Source: Planctomycetota bacterium
GTDB taxonomy: Bacteria > Planctomycetota > JAJSAM01 > JAJVHW01
Assembly: GCA_024280885.1 (NCBI GenBank)
Contig: JAJRPF010000048.1
Span: forward strand, 124,001 to 188,000
Direction of reading: 5' to 3'
DNA: 64,000 nucleotides
In this document: in pieces, positions 42,739-52,667 of the stretch
How positions within the stretch are numbered: position 1 is the stretch's first letter
Layout: every line of letters starts with the position of its first letter
Translations under genes and position numbers: made by a program
The notes under the pieces: model-generated
Told to the model about the DNA's origin: nothing
Seen by the model: only the letters and a program-made list of their open reading frames with translations
The model's database searches: none

Positions 42739-42864
42739 TCCGCTAGTCCTCCATGAATAGCCATCTCTGTGTGACGGAAAGTCATGGAAGTCTGAGCGTG
42801 GAGGCTCAAGCTGTAGCGCGATCAACCGCGCTGAGCCCGAGTTCTCTCCATCCTCGTCCGCTCC

Positions 42865-45702
42865 CTACCTCCGGACGTATTGGCCGCCGTTCTCTCTTGC
42901 GAGGCTGCGCAGGAGCGGGCTGTCGCGGCCGAGGGAGACGCAGTGGATGACGACACGGCGGGTCTGGTTGAGGCGCCGGATTGCGCGCAGGATGTCAGGC
43001 GTGGAGACGTAGCGCCCGCCGCCGGGGATGCCGTCGGAGAGGAGCAGAACCGTGTCGACCTCGCGATCGATGAGCGCTTCCTCCAGACCGTCGTAGAGGT
43101 TGGTTCCACCGGTGGGCTTCTGGCGCAGAACGTGTGCGGTGAGCGCCGCGCGGCTCTTGGGCGTCATCCGACGTAGAGCGTCCGCCCAGGGATAGACGCC
43201 CGAGTGGAAGAAAATGACATTCGCGAGGGAGTCCTCGTCGAGTTCCCCGAGCGCCCGCAGAACCTCTTCGACGGCCACGTCGAGCCGGTTCGCCGTCGCG
43301 CCCTTGCTGGAGAGACCGGTCGAGTCGGCGGCGTTCATCGAGCCGGATTGGTCGATTACGAACGCCACGCGATTGGAGTCGAGCGGGATGCCGTAGAAGG
43401 CCGCACCGGTCCCACCTGCGGCCGCGACGGGCGCTTCCGGCGCCGGATCCGGGACGACGAACTGACCGCCGTTCTCGGCCCACCATCGAAGCCACAGGTC
43501 CTGTGCGTCGTAGAGGCTCATGCCGGTCGTGCGGAAGAGGGCGAGGGCAAGCGCACTGCGCACGCGTCGCACGTCCTCCGCCGCGAGTCGGTCGATCATC
43601 GGCTTGACGGCTGCCGCCGGGCGCATGCGGACGAACGCCTGAGCGACCGCGAGTCGCACCTGCCGCCGCTCGTGATCGAGGTTGGGGAGCACCTTGGGGA
43701 CGAGCGCCGGATCGCCGTCGGTGGCCACGGCGTCGATGGCGAAGATGCGATCCTGCCAGCGCTTCGAGCCGAGCATCTTCAGGAAAAACGTGCGCACCTT
43801 CGGTGATTGCATGCCGAGGCGGGCCAGCGATCCCATCGCAGCGGTGCGCACCATGGGGCGCTTGCGCTGTTTCGCGGCCTTCAGCAGCAACTCCGCCGCG
43901 CGCGGGTCGCGGTGGTCGCCGAGGGCCTCGATCAACGTGGTGAGGACCGTCTCGTCCTTCTCTCGCTTCGCCCGTGCCAGCAGCGCGTCGGTCACCGACG
44001 TCTCCCGGATCCCGGCGAGTACCTGCGCCGCCATGTCGCGCACACCGGGATCCTTGTTCTTGAGAGCCGAGACGACCACCGCGACAGCTTGCGGCTCTCG
44101 GATCGGCGCCAGGAGTTTCACGCAGAGGGCGCGGAGTCCGCCCGTCCCGTCCTCCGCCAGGCGCATCAGCAGCTTCACGCTTGTCGCGTCACCGGCACCG
44201 CCGAGACCGCGCACCACGGCACCCGCAAGCGGCCCCACGATGGGGCGTTCCTCGGCCGCCGCCAGCGCAAGCGGGTGCGCTGCCGGGTGACCGATCAGGC
44301 GCAGATCCTCGATGGCGCGCGCGCGCAGCTTGGCGAACTTGTCCTCGGCCGCGCGCAACATCAGGTCCACCGGCGGTCCGTCGGGCAACGAGCGCGTCCC
44401 CATGTAAGCCTCGTAGCGCAGGGCAGGGGTCTCCAACTTCGCGCAGGCGCTCACGATGGCGCTCGCCCCCTCTTCCGTGCCCTCGTAGGCAAGGCAACGC
44501 GCCGCCGCGGCGACGACCTGCGGCTGTGACGACGACGTGAGCAGGCGCACGAAGAGCTCTTGACGATCCGTGTACCCGATGCCATAGAGCGCCTCGACAG
44601 CGGCACCGCCGATTGCTCCGTCGCGCTCGCCCGCGAGCTTGACGAGGCGCGGCGCCGCAGCGGCGTAGCGTGGGTTGCCCATCGCGCGAACTGCTCTCGC
44701 ACGCAGTAGCTTGTCGCGGTCGTCCTTCGCGATCGATTCCAGGAACTTGAGCGCCTCTGGCGTGCCGACCCGACCGATCGCCTTCACGTTGTCGGTGCGC
44801 CCATCGGTCGTCTGCGCCTTCAAGATGCGAAAGTTGGTCAGCAGGGGTTCAAGCCGTTCGACGGGCGGTTGCTGCGCACGACCGGGCCGCGGAGACGATT
44901 TCGTCGTCCACTTGTAGGTCGCCAGCGCCGGGAGTTCCGCGACTGCCCGAAACTCGAGTTCCGCCCCGGTTGCGCTGGCTCCGTGCGGTTCAAACGCCAC
45001 GTCTGCCAGACGAATCACGTCGCCGAAGTGAACGTGTTCGGGCGTGCCGTGTCCGGTCGCGAACGCGCCGTCACCATCCACGTCAACGTAGATGTGGTCG
45101 CGCTCCTCGTCGTCGAAGCAGAGGTCGCTGTTGCCGTCCACGAGTGCCACGCGTCGCAATCGCCCACCGAGTACGACTTGCCCCTCGCGATGGGCCTCCG
45201 CCGAGAGGCGATACGCGGCTGCATCCTCCGTTGTCGTGGCGATCCGCACTGCGACCGAGACCGGTGCGCTCTCGTCGCTGACGGGAACGAGCACGGTCGG
45301 CTCGTACGAGCGGGCTTCCACGTTCGGCTCCCACTCCCCTTCGTTCTCATCGCGCAGGTCGCCGTCCATGTCGGTGTCCACCCAGATGCGCCCTTCCGTG
45401 CGATCGCCACCGATGGCGATGATCAGCGGCCGCACGTCGCCGAAGCGCAGCGTCGCATAGCGCACGTCATCGAAGCCCTTGAGTGGCTCCGTCCCCTCGG
45501 GAGGCGTGGCGACGAACTCGAGGTCGATCGGTTTCGCGATCCCGATGTGTCCCGGCTCCCAGGCGAGCTTCACCCGGACTGGCGCTGCCGCAGCGTTTGC
45601 GTTGCCCGCGGCATCCCCGTCGTCCTGTGCGGTGGCGGGTGGAGCGAGCGGCGCAGCGAACGCCAGAAGAGTGGCAATGAGAACCGCGAGTGTGGAGCGC
45701 AT
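42865..45702 (-). CDS. Secreted HEAT-repeat protein with C-terminal von Willebrand A domain (second copy)
   Basis: 945 residues from ATG 45702 (a first ATG six codons earlier is less likely). Signal peptide to about residue 25, then a beta-rich domain (40-270) with Ca-like turns such as DTDMDGDLRDENEGE and DVDGDGAFATGHG, HEAT repeats (about 290-730), and a VWA domain with MIDAS DQSGSMN at 784. Same order as 5237-7765 except for the extra N-terminal domain. VDTVLLLSDGIPGGG near the end fits a VWA strand. Probable extracytoplasmic scaffold. Confidence 0.85.
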   Translation of the reverse strand: MRSTLAVLIATLLAFAAPLAPPATAQDDGDAAGNANAAAAPVRVKLAWEPGHIGIAKPIDLEFVATPPEGTEPLKGFDDVRYATLRFGDVRPLIIAIGGDRTEGRIWVDTDMDGDLRDENEGEWEPNVEARSYEPTVLVPVSDESAPVSVAVRIATTTEDAAAYRLSAEAHREGQVVLGGRLRRVALVDGNSDLCFDDEERDHIYVDVDGDGAFATGHGTPEHVHFGDVIRLADVAFEPHGASATGAELEFRAVAELPALATYKWTTKSSPRPGRAQQPPVERLEPLLTNFRILKAQTTDGRTDNVKAIGRVGTPEALKFLESIAKDDRDKLLRARAVRAMGNPRYAAAAPRLVKLAGERDGAIGGAAVEALYGIGYTDRQELFVRLLTSSSQPQVVAAAARCLAYEGTEEGASAIVSACAKLETPALRYEAYMGTRSLPDGPPVDLMLRAAEDKFAKLRARAIEDLRLIGHPAAHPLALAAAEERPIVGPLAGAVVRGLGGAGDATSVKLLMRLAEDGTGGLRALCVKLLAPIREPQAVAVVVSALKNKDPGVRDMAAQVLAGIRETSVTDALLARAKREKDETVLTTLIEALGDHRDPRAAELLLKAAKQRKRPMVRTAAMGSLARLGMQSPKVRTFFLKMLGSKRWQDRIFAIDAVATDGDPALVPKVLPNLDHERRQVRLAVAQAFVRMRPAAAVKPMIDRLAAEDVRRVRSALALALFRTTGMSLYDAQDLWLRWWAENGGQFVVPDPAPEAPVAAAGGTGAAFYGIPLDSNRVAFVIDQSGSMNAADSTGLSSKGATANRLDVAVEEVLRALGELDEDSLANVIFFHSGVYPWADALRRMTPKSRAALTAHVLRQKPTGGTNLYDGLEEALIDREVDTVLLLSDGIPGGGRYVSTPDILRAIRRLNQTRRVVIHCVSLGRDSPLLRSLARENGGQYVRR

Positions 45703-45918
45703 CGCGGGATCGTAGCGCAATGTCTGTCCGGCGAACTACGTCCCGCGCGTCATGAGACGCGTTCTCCGATAGCCGACGCGTGCGTCGCTGCGCGCCGATC
45801 CCGCTGGCCACGCTCGCCAGCGGTCCCACGAGCCCTCGGTCCGCGGCGCAGACTCCCGGGACGGCCTGTAGTCTTGGAGATCGCCACTGGAGTGAACAAC
45901 GCGGGCTTCGTGGTCCCG

Positions 45919-47826
45919 TCAGCGCAGATCCACGTCGAGTTGGTTGTGGCCCGGCCGGATCTCCGTCTCGATCTGCGCTTTCCCACCAACTTCGGATGAG
46001 AAGTTCAGCCCGTAGTGCCCTGGGAGGATGCGACGGAACGTGGCGATGCCGCGCGCGTCCGCTTGCACGCTCGTTCCGATCTTGGTGCCGCCGTCGAAGC
46101 GAGCAGAGATTCCGAAGCTGACGCGGCCCTCGAACGGCGCGCCGTTCTTGCCGAGAAAACGCAATTCGAGTTCGGCGGCGGGCCGCAGGCGCAACTCCGC
46201 GATGCCTGACGTCGGCACGGGGAGAGACTCGATGCCGTAGCCGTCAACCTCGACGAATACACGCGTCGGGCGGGTGCCGCGTCCGTGTAAACGGAAGCGA
46301 CCGTCCGGGCCGCTTGACGTACTGTTTGGCGACCGGCGGAGCGAGATGCGGGCGCCCGCGACGGGTGCTCCGGTCTCGGCGTCCACGACGACGCCGTCGA
46401 GGAGCACAGGGGGCGCGCCTTCTGCGTCGCGCACCAACTCGACTCGGACGCGCGTCGGGCTCTCTGTCAGCGCCACCTCCGCAGTGGCATCCGCGTATCC
46501 GGGCGCGGCGACTTCGACGCGGTATTGCCCGGGCACTGCCTGGTCGTATGTCACACGACCGTCCCCGTCCGGCAGCCGCATCGCCGAGACGCGGGTGCCC
46601 TCGGTGCCCGCGACCGGTTCGATCGAGAACGTGATCCTCGATGTGACGGGACGATCGAGATCGTCCCGGACATCGAGGATCAGCGTCGAGGCGGCATGCA
46701 GTTCGAAGTCGCGGCGCACGGCGCGCCCCGGTGTCACCTCCACGGGCTCCGCGAAGACGACGCCGAAGCCGTCGTGGCCGACGGAGATGCGGTGTTCGCC
46801 GCCGGGCAGGTCGATGAAGTAGTACCGTCCGTCGGCGTCGGTATTCGTCATCGCAAAGTGCGGGCTCACGATGACCGTTGCTGCCGCGATCGGGCTCCGT
46901 GTCACGGTATCGAGGACGACGCCCTCAAGCGACACCGCTCCGAGAAGGACGTCGTGCTTCACGTCCTGCCCGCCCGCGACGACGACCGCGCTGCGCGGGT
47001 TGCGCCCGAAGCCGAGCGGCCCGCCTGTGAAGGCCAAGACGTAGGTGCCGTCAGCGACACCTGAGAGCTGGAACACTCCCTTGTCGTCCGTCAGAGTACT
47101 GAGCGCGTCCTGAACCGCGCCCTCGCGATCCACGCCCTGCGTGAAATTGCCGCAGTTGACGAAGATCTTCGTCAATAGACCGTGTTCGCGATGCCGCACC
47201 GTTCCCGTGATCGTCGCCCCGATCGGCAACGAGAGTTCGACGTCGGTCAGCAGCCCCGGGTCGATTCGCACCCGCGTCTTCCGCGTGACGCTCTTCGAGC
47301 GGAGCTCGATCCGTGCCCAGCCCGCGTCGAGCGGTGCGAGGGCAGCGCCCTCGGTGCCCGCGAGCTTGAGCCGATGTGTCTTCACGCTGCCGTCGCGGGC
47401 GGCGGTCACGTAGAGGCGCACGTCGGTGCGCGCCGCGCCGGCTCCGTCGTCCACGCGTATTCGCAGAACCCCTTGGTGATCGGTCCCGGCGGGCTCGTCA
47501 CGACGGATGCGGACGGGGCCGCCCGACGGCGCCTCCGAGAGTGGGCGGTCTGGGTCGCTCACCGTGACGGTCGCACCGTCCCGCGCCTCCCGCTGCGCGG
47601 CGCTTTCGCCGTCCGAGGTCCCTACGGGGCGGGTCGTGCGACGTCGCGTGCGCCCCGACGCAGCGTCGCCGGAGAGGGCTCCGGAGAGAACTGTGGTGGG
47701 AGTGCCGTTCGCCTTCTCTTCCGTCCGCCGCGCCTCCATCGTCCGAAGTGCGAGGATCAACGCGCTCCCGCCCAGAACGAGCAGGAGTAGGAGCCCCACG
47801 GCGGCGACGCGACGACGCGCGTTCAT
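45919..47826 (-). CDS. Membrane-anchored carboxypeptidase-regulatory-like repeat protein
   Basis: 635 residues. One N-terminal transmembrane helix (VAAVGLLLLLVLGGSALIL, about 8-27) with Arg on the inside. Outside are at least four carboxypeptidase-regulatory/collagen-binding B-like beta-sandwiches, seen as GxVxDxxTxxPIxxAxVxxxS-type starts: ISLEGVVLDTVTRSPIAAATV-like, LDGVVVDAETGAPVAGARIS, and YYFIDLPGGEHRISVGHDGF, GQYRVEVAAPGY endings. Such proteins probably bind surface partners or polysaccharides. It follows the HEAT/VWA gene on the same strand, 216 bases upstream of it in transcription order, so they may be co-expressed. Confidence 0.8.
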   Translation of the reverse strand: MNARRRVAAVGLLLLLVLGGSALILALRTMEARRTEEKANGTPTTVLSGALSGDAASGRTRRRTTRPVGTSDGESAAQREARDGATVTVSDPDRPLSEAPSGGPVRIRRDEPAGTDHQGVLRIRVDDGAGAARTDVRLYVTAARDGSVKTHRLKLAGTEGAALAPLDAGWARIELRSKSVTRKTRVRIDPGLLTDVELSLPIGATITGTVRHREHGLLTKIFVNCGNFTQGVDREGAVQDALSTLTDDKGVFQLSGVADGTYVLAFTGGPLGFGRNPRSAVVVAGGQDVKHDVLLGAVSLEGVVLDTVTRSPIAAATVIVSPHFAMTNTDADGRYYFIDLPGGEHRISVGHDGFGVVFAEPVEVTPGRAVRRDFELHAASTLILDVRDDLDRPVTSRITFSIEPVAGTEGTRVSAMRLPDGDGRVTYDQAVPGQYRVEVAAPGYADATAEVALTESPTRVRVELVRDAEGAPPVLLDGVVVDAETGAPVAGARISLRRSPNSTSSGPDGRFRLHGRGTRPTRVFVEVDGYGIESLPVPTSGIAELRLRPAAELELRFLGKNGAPFEGRVSFGISARFDGGTKIGTSVQADARGIATFRRILPGHYGLNFSSEVGGKAQIETEIRPGHNQLDVDLR

Positions 47827-48072
47827 GCCACAATTCTACCACATGCCACGATCTTGACCGATGCACGACCGGATCTTGTATCGGCGCGCAGCGTCGGATT
47901 TGACGCGACGCAACATACGTTGTCGTATCGGAGGTGTGCGCACTCGCCGGGCTCTGACGCCGGGTCCGCGGGTGTCTCTCGCGATCCGTGCCGCGCGCGC
48001 GCCAATGGGATTCCGTGCATCGAATCCCGGACAGCACGCTCCGCGCTCGTGGAGGGCGACTACTCTGGTGCC

Positions 48073-48480
48073 ATGCGCCGCCTCCTCGCTCTTGTCGCCG
48101 TGGTCCTGGCGGCGCCGCTTGTGTCGGCTGCTGATCTCGATCTGCATGACGTCTTCGAGGAAATCGCGACGGCCCCGACGGCTCGCTATGTGCTCGGGCG
48201 GGACTTGCTCCTGGCAGCCGGGACGAGCGCGGCGGAGTTGGCGGCGGAGTACGTCGACGATGCGGATGTCCGCCGACGTGTACTTGCGCGTTACGTGCGT
48301 CTGCAGGCGGCGCGTCCTGAGGAGTGCGCGGAGTGGAGCGCGGCGATCCGCGCACCGTGGAGCGAGATCACGCGCGACGAGACGGATCCGCGTCTGGCGC
48401 GCGTTCGGTACACGGAACGTGGTGCTGTGGGCCGGCGATCGGCGGCGCACGACGTTCGTATCTCCGCGGACGCCGCGTGA
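48073..48480 (+). CDS. Signal-peptide fragment of a frame-broken HEAT protein
   Basis: 135 codons from ATG 48073: signal peptide (RRLLALVAVVLAAPLVSA), then helical repeats. An in-frame TGA at 48478 ends it, yet the same frame goes on with clear HEAT-like sequence (LLIDFLRSDDDRSAGRAAQILGYLP). Between 48420 and 48480 the +1 frame (VVLWAGDRRRTTFVSPRTP) looks more natural, suggesting two opposite single-base shifts. Damage or assembly error cannot be distinguished here. Confidence 0.6.
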   Translation: MRRLLALVAVVLAAPLVSAADLDLHDVFEEIATAPTARYVLGRDLLLAAGTSAAELAAEYVDDADVRRRVLARYVRLQAARPEECAEWSAAIRAPWSEITRDETDPRLARVRYTERGAVGRRSAAHDVRISADAA

Positions 48481-48615
48481 CTCCTGATCGACTTCCTGCG
48501 CTCAGATGACGATCGCTCTGCGGGGCGTGCCGCTCAGATCCTCGGATACCTTCCGACAGACGAGGCGGCGCAGTTTCTCGCGGCACGGCTCGACGGCCGT
48601 TGGAAGCCGGAAGAG

Positions 48616-50166
48616 GTGCGCGTCTACGAGGATGCGCTCGTCGCGCTCGGTCCTTCCGTGCTCCCGCATGTGCGACCGAAGCTTGAGGGCGAGGGAGCCG
48701 GAGCGACGGAGACTGCGTCGGCAGCGCGCGTTGTCGGGCGGCTCGCCGATGCGAAGTCGCAGGACGCGTTGCTCGCGCTCGTGCGCTCGTCGGAGTACGG
48801 CGTCTGCTTCTCTGCGGCGACGGAGGCGCTCGGGGTCATCGCGCCACGCATGGCCGCCGATGCGGTGATCGACCGCATGCTGGCGCGCATTTCGATTCAC
48901 GCGCGGGTCAAACACTCGAGTCTGCGTTACGACGAAATCCGGGCACATTGCCTTCAACTCGGCGGCGCCACGCGCGATGCGATCAGCACGCGCCGCGGCG
49001 ACGCAGATGCACCGATGGCGGCGGTCCTCGACGGGGTGTCGTGGGAACTCGCGGACCTCGAACGTGCGGAGCGCGCCTACGTACGGATCGCCGCGACTTC
49101 TGCGGTGGAACGCAACCGCTGGAGTTTCGGGCGCGGTGCGAAGCCCGCGGACGTCGGAAGGTCGTCGTTCTGGGGACGTCGGCGGGGAGGCTCCGTCGCG
49201 CCGCTACCGCTCCTGCGCGAGCGCTCGGTCGTGGCACGCGTGGACAGTAAGGACTTCGAGCGCCTGGTGCGCGAGGATCCTGCCGGGGGCGGCGTGCTCG
49301 CAGCCACTGCGCTGCGCGGACGGTTACGTCGCCACGGGGGCGCCGAACTCTTCGTCGCGCTGGTCGAAGTGGCACCGGAGGTTGCCTTGGACGTCGCGAC
49401 GGCGATCCTCGTCGATTCGGCTGGTTCCGGTCCATCCTCCGCGTCGTCACGCAGCTTGCCCTCCGACGCTGCGCGCTACGTCGAGGGTCTCATCTTGGCA
49501 ATGGACAACGCGCGCGTCGGGCCGCTGCTGGAGCGGATTGCCGCGCGACCGGTCGACGGCCCGCGCGACCGTGGCTACTCCGATGCCGTGTCGATCGCCG
49601 GCGCGGCGCTCTCTGTGGTGCATGGCTCGGCGACTCTCGTGGATCTCGTCGGGCACGAAGATCCCCGTGTCGCGCTCGCCGCTGCACGGGCTCTCGCGCG
49701 GCGCGGCGACCCCGCTAGTCTCGCGTTGCTCGCGACGGCCGCGATCAGCGAGCGGGCGTCGCGCTACGTCGCATTGCGCGACGACATCTTGAACACGGGG
49801 ACCGTTCCCGCGCCGATTGCCGATGGCGCCGAGTTCGGCAGCGTGTTGCGCGCGGCGGTCGGGTTCCGTCTTGCCGCGCCGGAGCGCGCGGCGATGATCG
49901 ACGGCGCGCTCGCTGCTGCGCAGCCGAGCACCGGGCACATCCTGGGTCTGCAACCCTCCGACTTCGAGCACGCTGGAGAGGCGCTCGCGCGCCAACTGGG
50001 TCTCGACGCACGGCCGATCCTCGAGGAGGCCGCGCTCCTGATCGGCGACCGCGTTGCCGTCCACGCAGTCGCGCGGTTGGGGCATGACGACTCGATCCCC
50101 GTGCTGCTGCGCGTGGCGCGCCGATCGCCCGGAGCCGCCGCCGCGTGCTCTGCGCATGATGGGTGA
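48616..50166 (+). CDS. Middle fragment of the frame-broken HEAT protein
   Basis: 516 residues from a GTG start, but coding character extends back to 48481 in the same frame. Tandem HEAT/PBS repeats (ATEALGVIAPRMAADAVIDRM, DPRVALAAARALARRGDPASLALLATAA). It ends abruptly at TGA 50164 inside a repeat; the next frame carries on with RALRMMGEKGLAAAKSV. The switch lies in the run GGAGCCGCCGCCGCG near 50131-50145, where one base gained or lost would restore a single ~1,150-residue protein. Confidence 0.6.
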   Translation: MRVYEDALVALGPSVLPHVRPKLEGEGAGATETASAARVVGRLADAKSQDALLALVRSSEYGVCFSAATEALGVIAPRMAADAVIDRMLARISIHARVKHSSLRYDEIRAHCLQLGGATRDAISTRRGDADAPMAAVLDGVSWELADLERAERAYVRIAATSAVERNRWSFGRGAKPADVGRSSFWGRRRGGSVAPLPLLRERSVVARVDSKDFERLVREDPAGGGVLAATALRGRLRRHGGAELFVALVEVAPEVALDVATAILVDSAGSGPSSASSRSLPSDAARYVEGLILAMDNARVGPLLERIAARPVDGPRDRGYSDAVSIAGAALSVVHGSATLVDLVGHEDPRVALAAARALARRGDPASLALLATAAISERASRYVALRDDILNTGTVPAPIADGAEFGSVLRAAVGFRLAAPERAAMIDGALAAAQPSTGHILGLQPSDFEHAGEALARQLGLDARPILEEAALLIGDRVAVHAVARLGHDDSIPVLLRVARRSPGAAAACSAHDG

Positions 50167-51547
50167 GAAGGGGCTCGCCGCGGCGAAGAGCGTCCCGCCG
50201 CCGGATCCCGAGAAGGCCGACTTCGGCGGACGAGCGGGCCGCCACGTGGCCGCGACAGACGCCCTGAATGGTGCGGGGCACGGTATTGAGGGCGGCGTCG
50301 AGAAGCTGCTGGAGGGCTTGGCCGAAGCACCACCGGATGGCCGTCGCGAACGCGACAAGTGGGCGCGACGCATGGCGCACTACCTGCAGACGGCTCGTCA
50401 CGGATGGGTCCGAGCGAGCGATCCGCCTCTACCACCGGGAGTGATCGGGTCGGACGCGCCTCTCGATGAGCGCCTTCTCGAGCCATCGCTGGCTCTCCTC
50501 GCAGAGCACGGTGCGCGTCACACCGACCTGCGTAACGCGGCGTTCAATGTGCTGGCGACGTTTCGGGACGATCGCGTCGCGATAGCGGCGCTCCCGTACC
50601 TGCCGCAGAGCCGCACGAGCCACGACGGAGACGTCGCACTCGCGGCGTTGATCGGCTCGACCGGCGACCGCACGACGGAGTTCCTGCGAACACGAATCGA
50701 TGAGTCACTCGCAGCGCAGCGCGACACGCGCCGTTTGCTCCATACACTCGCGCGCCTGGTGACTGCCCGCGCGACGCCGCTGCCGCGTGCGTTGAACGGC
50801 ACGGTGACCACCGCTGATCGCGACGAGTGTGCGGGCTACCTTCGCGAGGCCTGCACCTCCAGCGAAGCCGCCATCGATCTCTTGCTCGTCCATATGGAAC
50901 GACCCGTCGACGAACGCGACGCGCGAGATCTGGCGACCGTGCTCCACTACGTCGCGACCGCGCCGAATCCCGGGAACATCGCCTACGTGCTCGGTGCGCG
51001 ACATCCCGAGGGCGCAGGCGATGCGTTGCTCATCTCGTATCGCAAAGCCGGTGACCGGCAGGTGCTCGCGGCGCTGGGACAACTGGGATACGAGCCCGCA
51101 GCTCCGTTCGTCGCGCGTGCCGTGAAGCGCTCGATCATTGAGAACCCGGACGACCGTTGGCGTCACGCCGAGTTGGGCACGCTCCCGATGCTCGGCGCGA
51201 CGGGCATAGAACGTGCACACCTCTTTCTCGGAGCGGACAACCCGCTCGCCACCCGTGTCGCCGCCGCAGCGGCCCTCGCCCGCGTCAGCGATGCGCCCTC
51301 GTTCGACGACGCCTTGGCACTCCTCGATCGCGTCGAGATCCGTGCGAAAACCGACGATCCGGAGCATCTCTTCGGCACCGCCGTGCGCGCCATCGCCACA
51401 CTCGACCCGGCGCGTGCGCACCGGGAGTTCGTGCGGCGCATGATGACGTCACCCGGCGCATTCCGCGAGTCGTACGCGCAGCACGCGATGGGGCTGCGGC
51501 GGCAGCATCCGGAAGTCGCTACCTCCTTGCCGACGACGACTGACTGA
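50156..51547 (+). CDS. C-terminal fragment of the frame-broken HEAT protein
   Basis: 463 residues from ATG 50156 in the third frame section. More helical repeats (RNAAFNVLATFRDDRVAIAAL, DRQVLAALGQLGYEPAAPFVARA, TRVAAAAALARVSDAPSFDDALALL). No signal peptide, so as annotated it would be cytoplasmic, contrary to the whole. Likely part of the same extracytoplasmic protein as 48073 and 48616. No VWA domain is seen at its end. Confidence 0.6.
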   Translation: MMGEKGLAAAKSVPPPDPEKADFGGRAGRHVAATDALNGAGHGIEGGVEKLLEGLAEAPPDGRRERDKWARRMAHYLQTARHGWVRASDPPLPPGVIGSDAPLDERLLEPSLALLAEHGARHTDLRNAAFNVLATFRDDRVAIAALPYLPQSRTSHDGDVALAALIGSTGDRTTEFLRTRIDESLAAQRDTRRLLHTLARLVTARATPLPRALNGTVTTADRDECAGYLREACTSSEAAIDLLLVHMERPVDERDARDLATVLHYVATAPNPGNIAYVLGARHPEGAGDALLISYRKAGDRQVLAALGQLGYEPAAPFVARAVKRSIIENPDDRWRHAELGTLPMLGATGIERAHLFLGADNPLATRVAAAAALARVSDAPSFDDALALLDRVEIRAKTDDPEHLFGTAVRAIATLDPARAHREFVRRMMTSPGAFRESYAQHAMGLRRQHPEVATSLPTTTD

Positions 51548-51573
51548 GTCGAGCTGCGAGCTCTGTTGTGCCG

Positions 51574-52650
51574 CTACGCGAACGAGGCCATCACCTCGGC
51601 CAGCATCTCACGGCTGGGGCGGGTGACGGATTGCGGCAACTCGCAGAGCGGCGTGTCCACCATGTCGATCTGCTCGTGCAGGTTCTCGCGCTTCTCGTTG
51701 ATGTAGAAGATGCCCGTCAGGAACTCGTGCTTCGCCTGGGCGTCCGCGACGAGGGCCTTTGCGGCGGAGAGGTCGCGCGGATCGTGGTCGCGGCCGAGCT
51801 TCGTCAGGTGCAGTTCGCCGCCGTCGGGCAGCGTCACGTTGATGCCGCTGCCAGCCTCGTACTCGACCTCGTCGAGATCCCACTCGTTGACGTAGCCGAC
51901 CTCGTGGATCGGCTGCTCGTGTTCCTTGCCCCAGTCGTAGGACTTCGTCGAACCGGCGTGGTTGTTGAAGGTCACGCACGGCGAGATGATGTCGATGATC
52001 GCGGTGCCGCGATGCTGGAAGGCGGCGCGCAGGATCGGGATCAACTGCTTGCGATCGGCGGAGTACGAGCGGGCGACGAACGTGCAGTCGAGCTCGAGTG
52101 CGAGACCACAGAGATCGATCGCCTCGAAGTCGTTGATCGCGCCCTTCTTCGATTTCGAGCCGCGGTCGGCAGTTGCCGAGAACTGGCCCTTCGTCAGGCC
52201 GTAGACGCCGTTGTTCGCGACGATGTACGTCATCGGCAGGTTGCGGCGCACGACGTGGACGAACTGGCCGATGCCGATCGACGCCGTGTCGCCGTCGCCG
52301 GAGACGCCGACGGCGTTGAGGGAGCGGTTCGCGACGACAGCGCCGGTCGTGACCGAGGGCATGCGACCGTGGACCGAGTTGAAGCCCCATGAGCGCGAGA
52401 GCCAGTACGCGGTCGTCTTCGACGAGCAACCGATGCCGCTCATCTTGGCGATCTTGTAGGGGTTCTCGGAGTTCTCCCACAGTGCGCGGGCAACGGCGGC
52501 TGAGATCGCGTCGTGGCCGCAACCGCGACAGAGTGTGGATGCGCCGCCGCCATAGTCCTTCGACGAGAGTTCACGTCGATTGACGGGCGGGCCCTTCGGC
52601 TTGCCTCCGGGAAGGCCGGGTGCGGACGGGAGACTGGGAGGGGTAGGCAT
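51574..52650 (-). CDS. korB: 2-oxoglutarate:ferredoxin oxidoreductase, beta subunit
   Basis: 358 residues. Thiamine site: LCRGCGHDAISAAVARAL, GIGCSSKTTAYWLSRS, GVSGDGDTASIGIGQF...NNGVYGLTKGQ (GDGD to NN spacing typical). SPCVTFNNH near the middle completes the subunit signature. It oxidatively decarboxylates 2-oxoglutarate (or a similar 2-oxoacid) with ferredoxin, forming an acyl-CoA. 17 bases after korA. In combination with citrate synthase it can supply the 2-oxoglutarate step of the TCA cycle in place of an OdhA-type enzyme, none of which is seen here. Confidence 0.93.
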   Translation of the reverse strand: MPTPPSLPSAPGLPGGKPKGPPVNRRELSSKDYGGGASTLCRGCGHDAISAAVARALWENSENPYKIAKMSGIGCSSKTTAYWLSRSWGFNSVHGRMPSVTTGAVVANRSLNAVGVSGDGDTASIGIGQFVHVVRRNLPMTYIVANNGVYGLTKGQFSATADRGSKSKKGAINDFEAIDLCGLALELDCTFVARSYSADRKQLIPILRAAFQHRGTAIIDIISPCVTFNNHAGSTKSYDWGKEHEQPIHEVGYVNEWDLDEVEYEAGSGINVTLPDGGELHLTKLGRDHDPRDLSAAKALVADAQAKHEFLTGIFYINEKRENLHEQIDMVDTPLCELPQSVTRPSREMLAEVMASFA

Positions 52651-52667
52651 GGGTGTCTCCGACCGCC

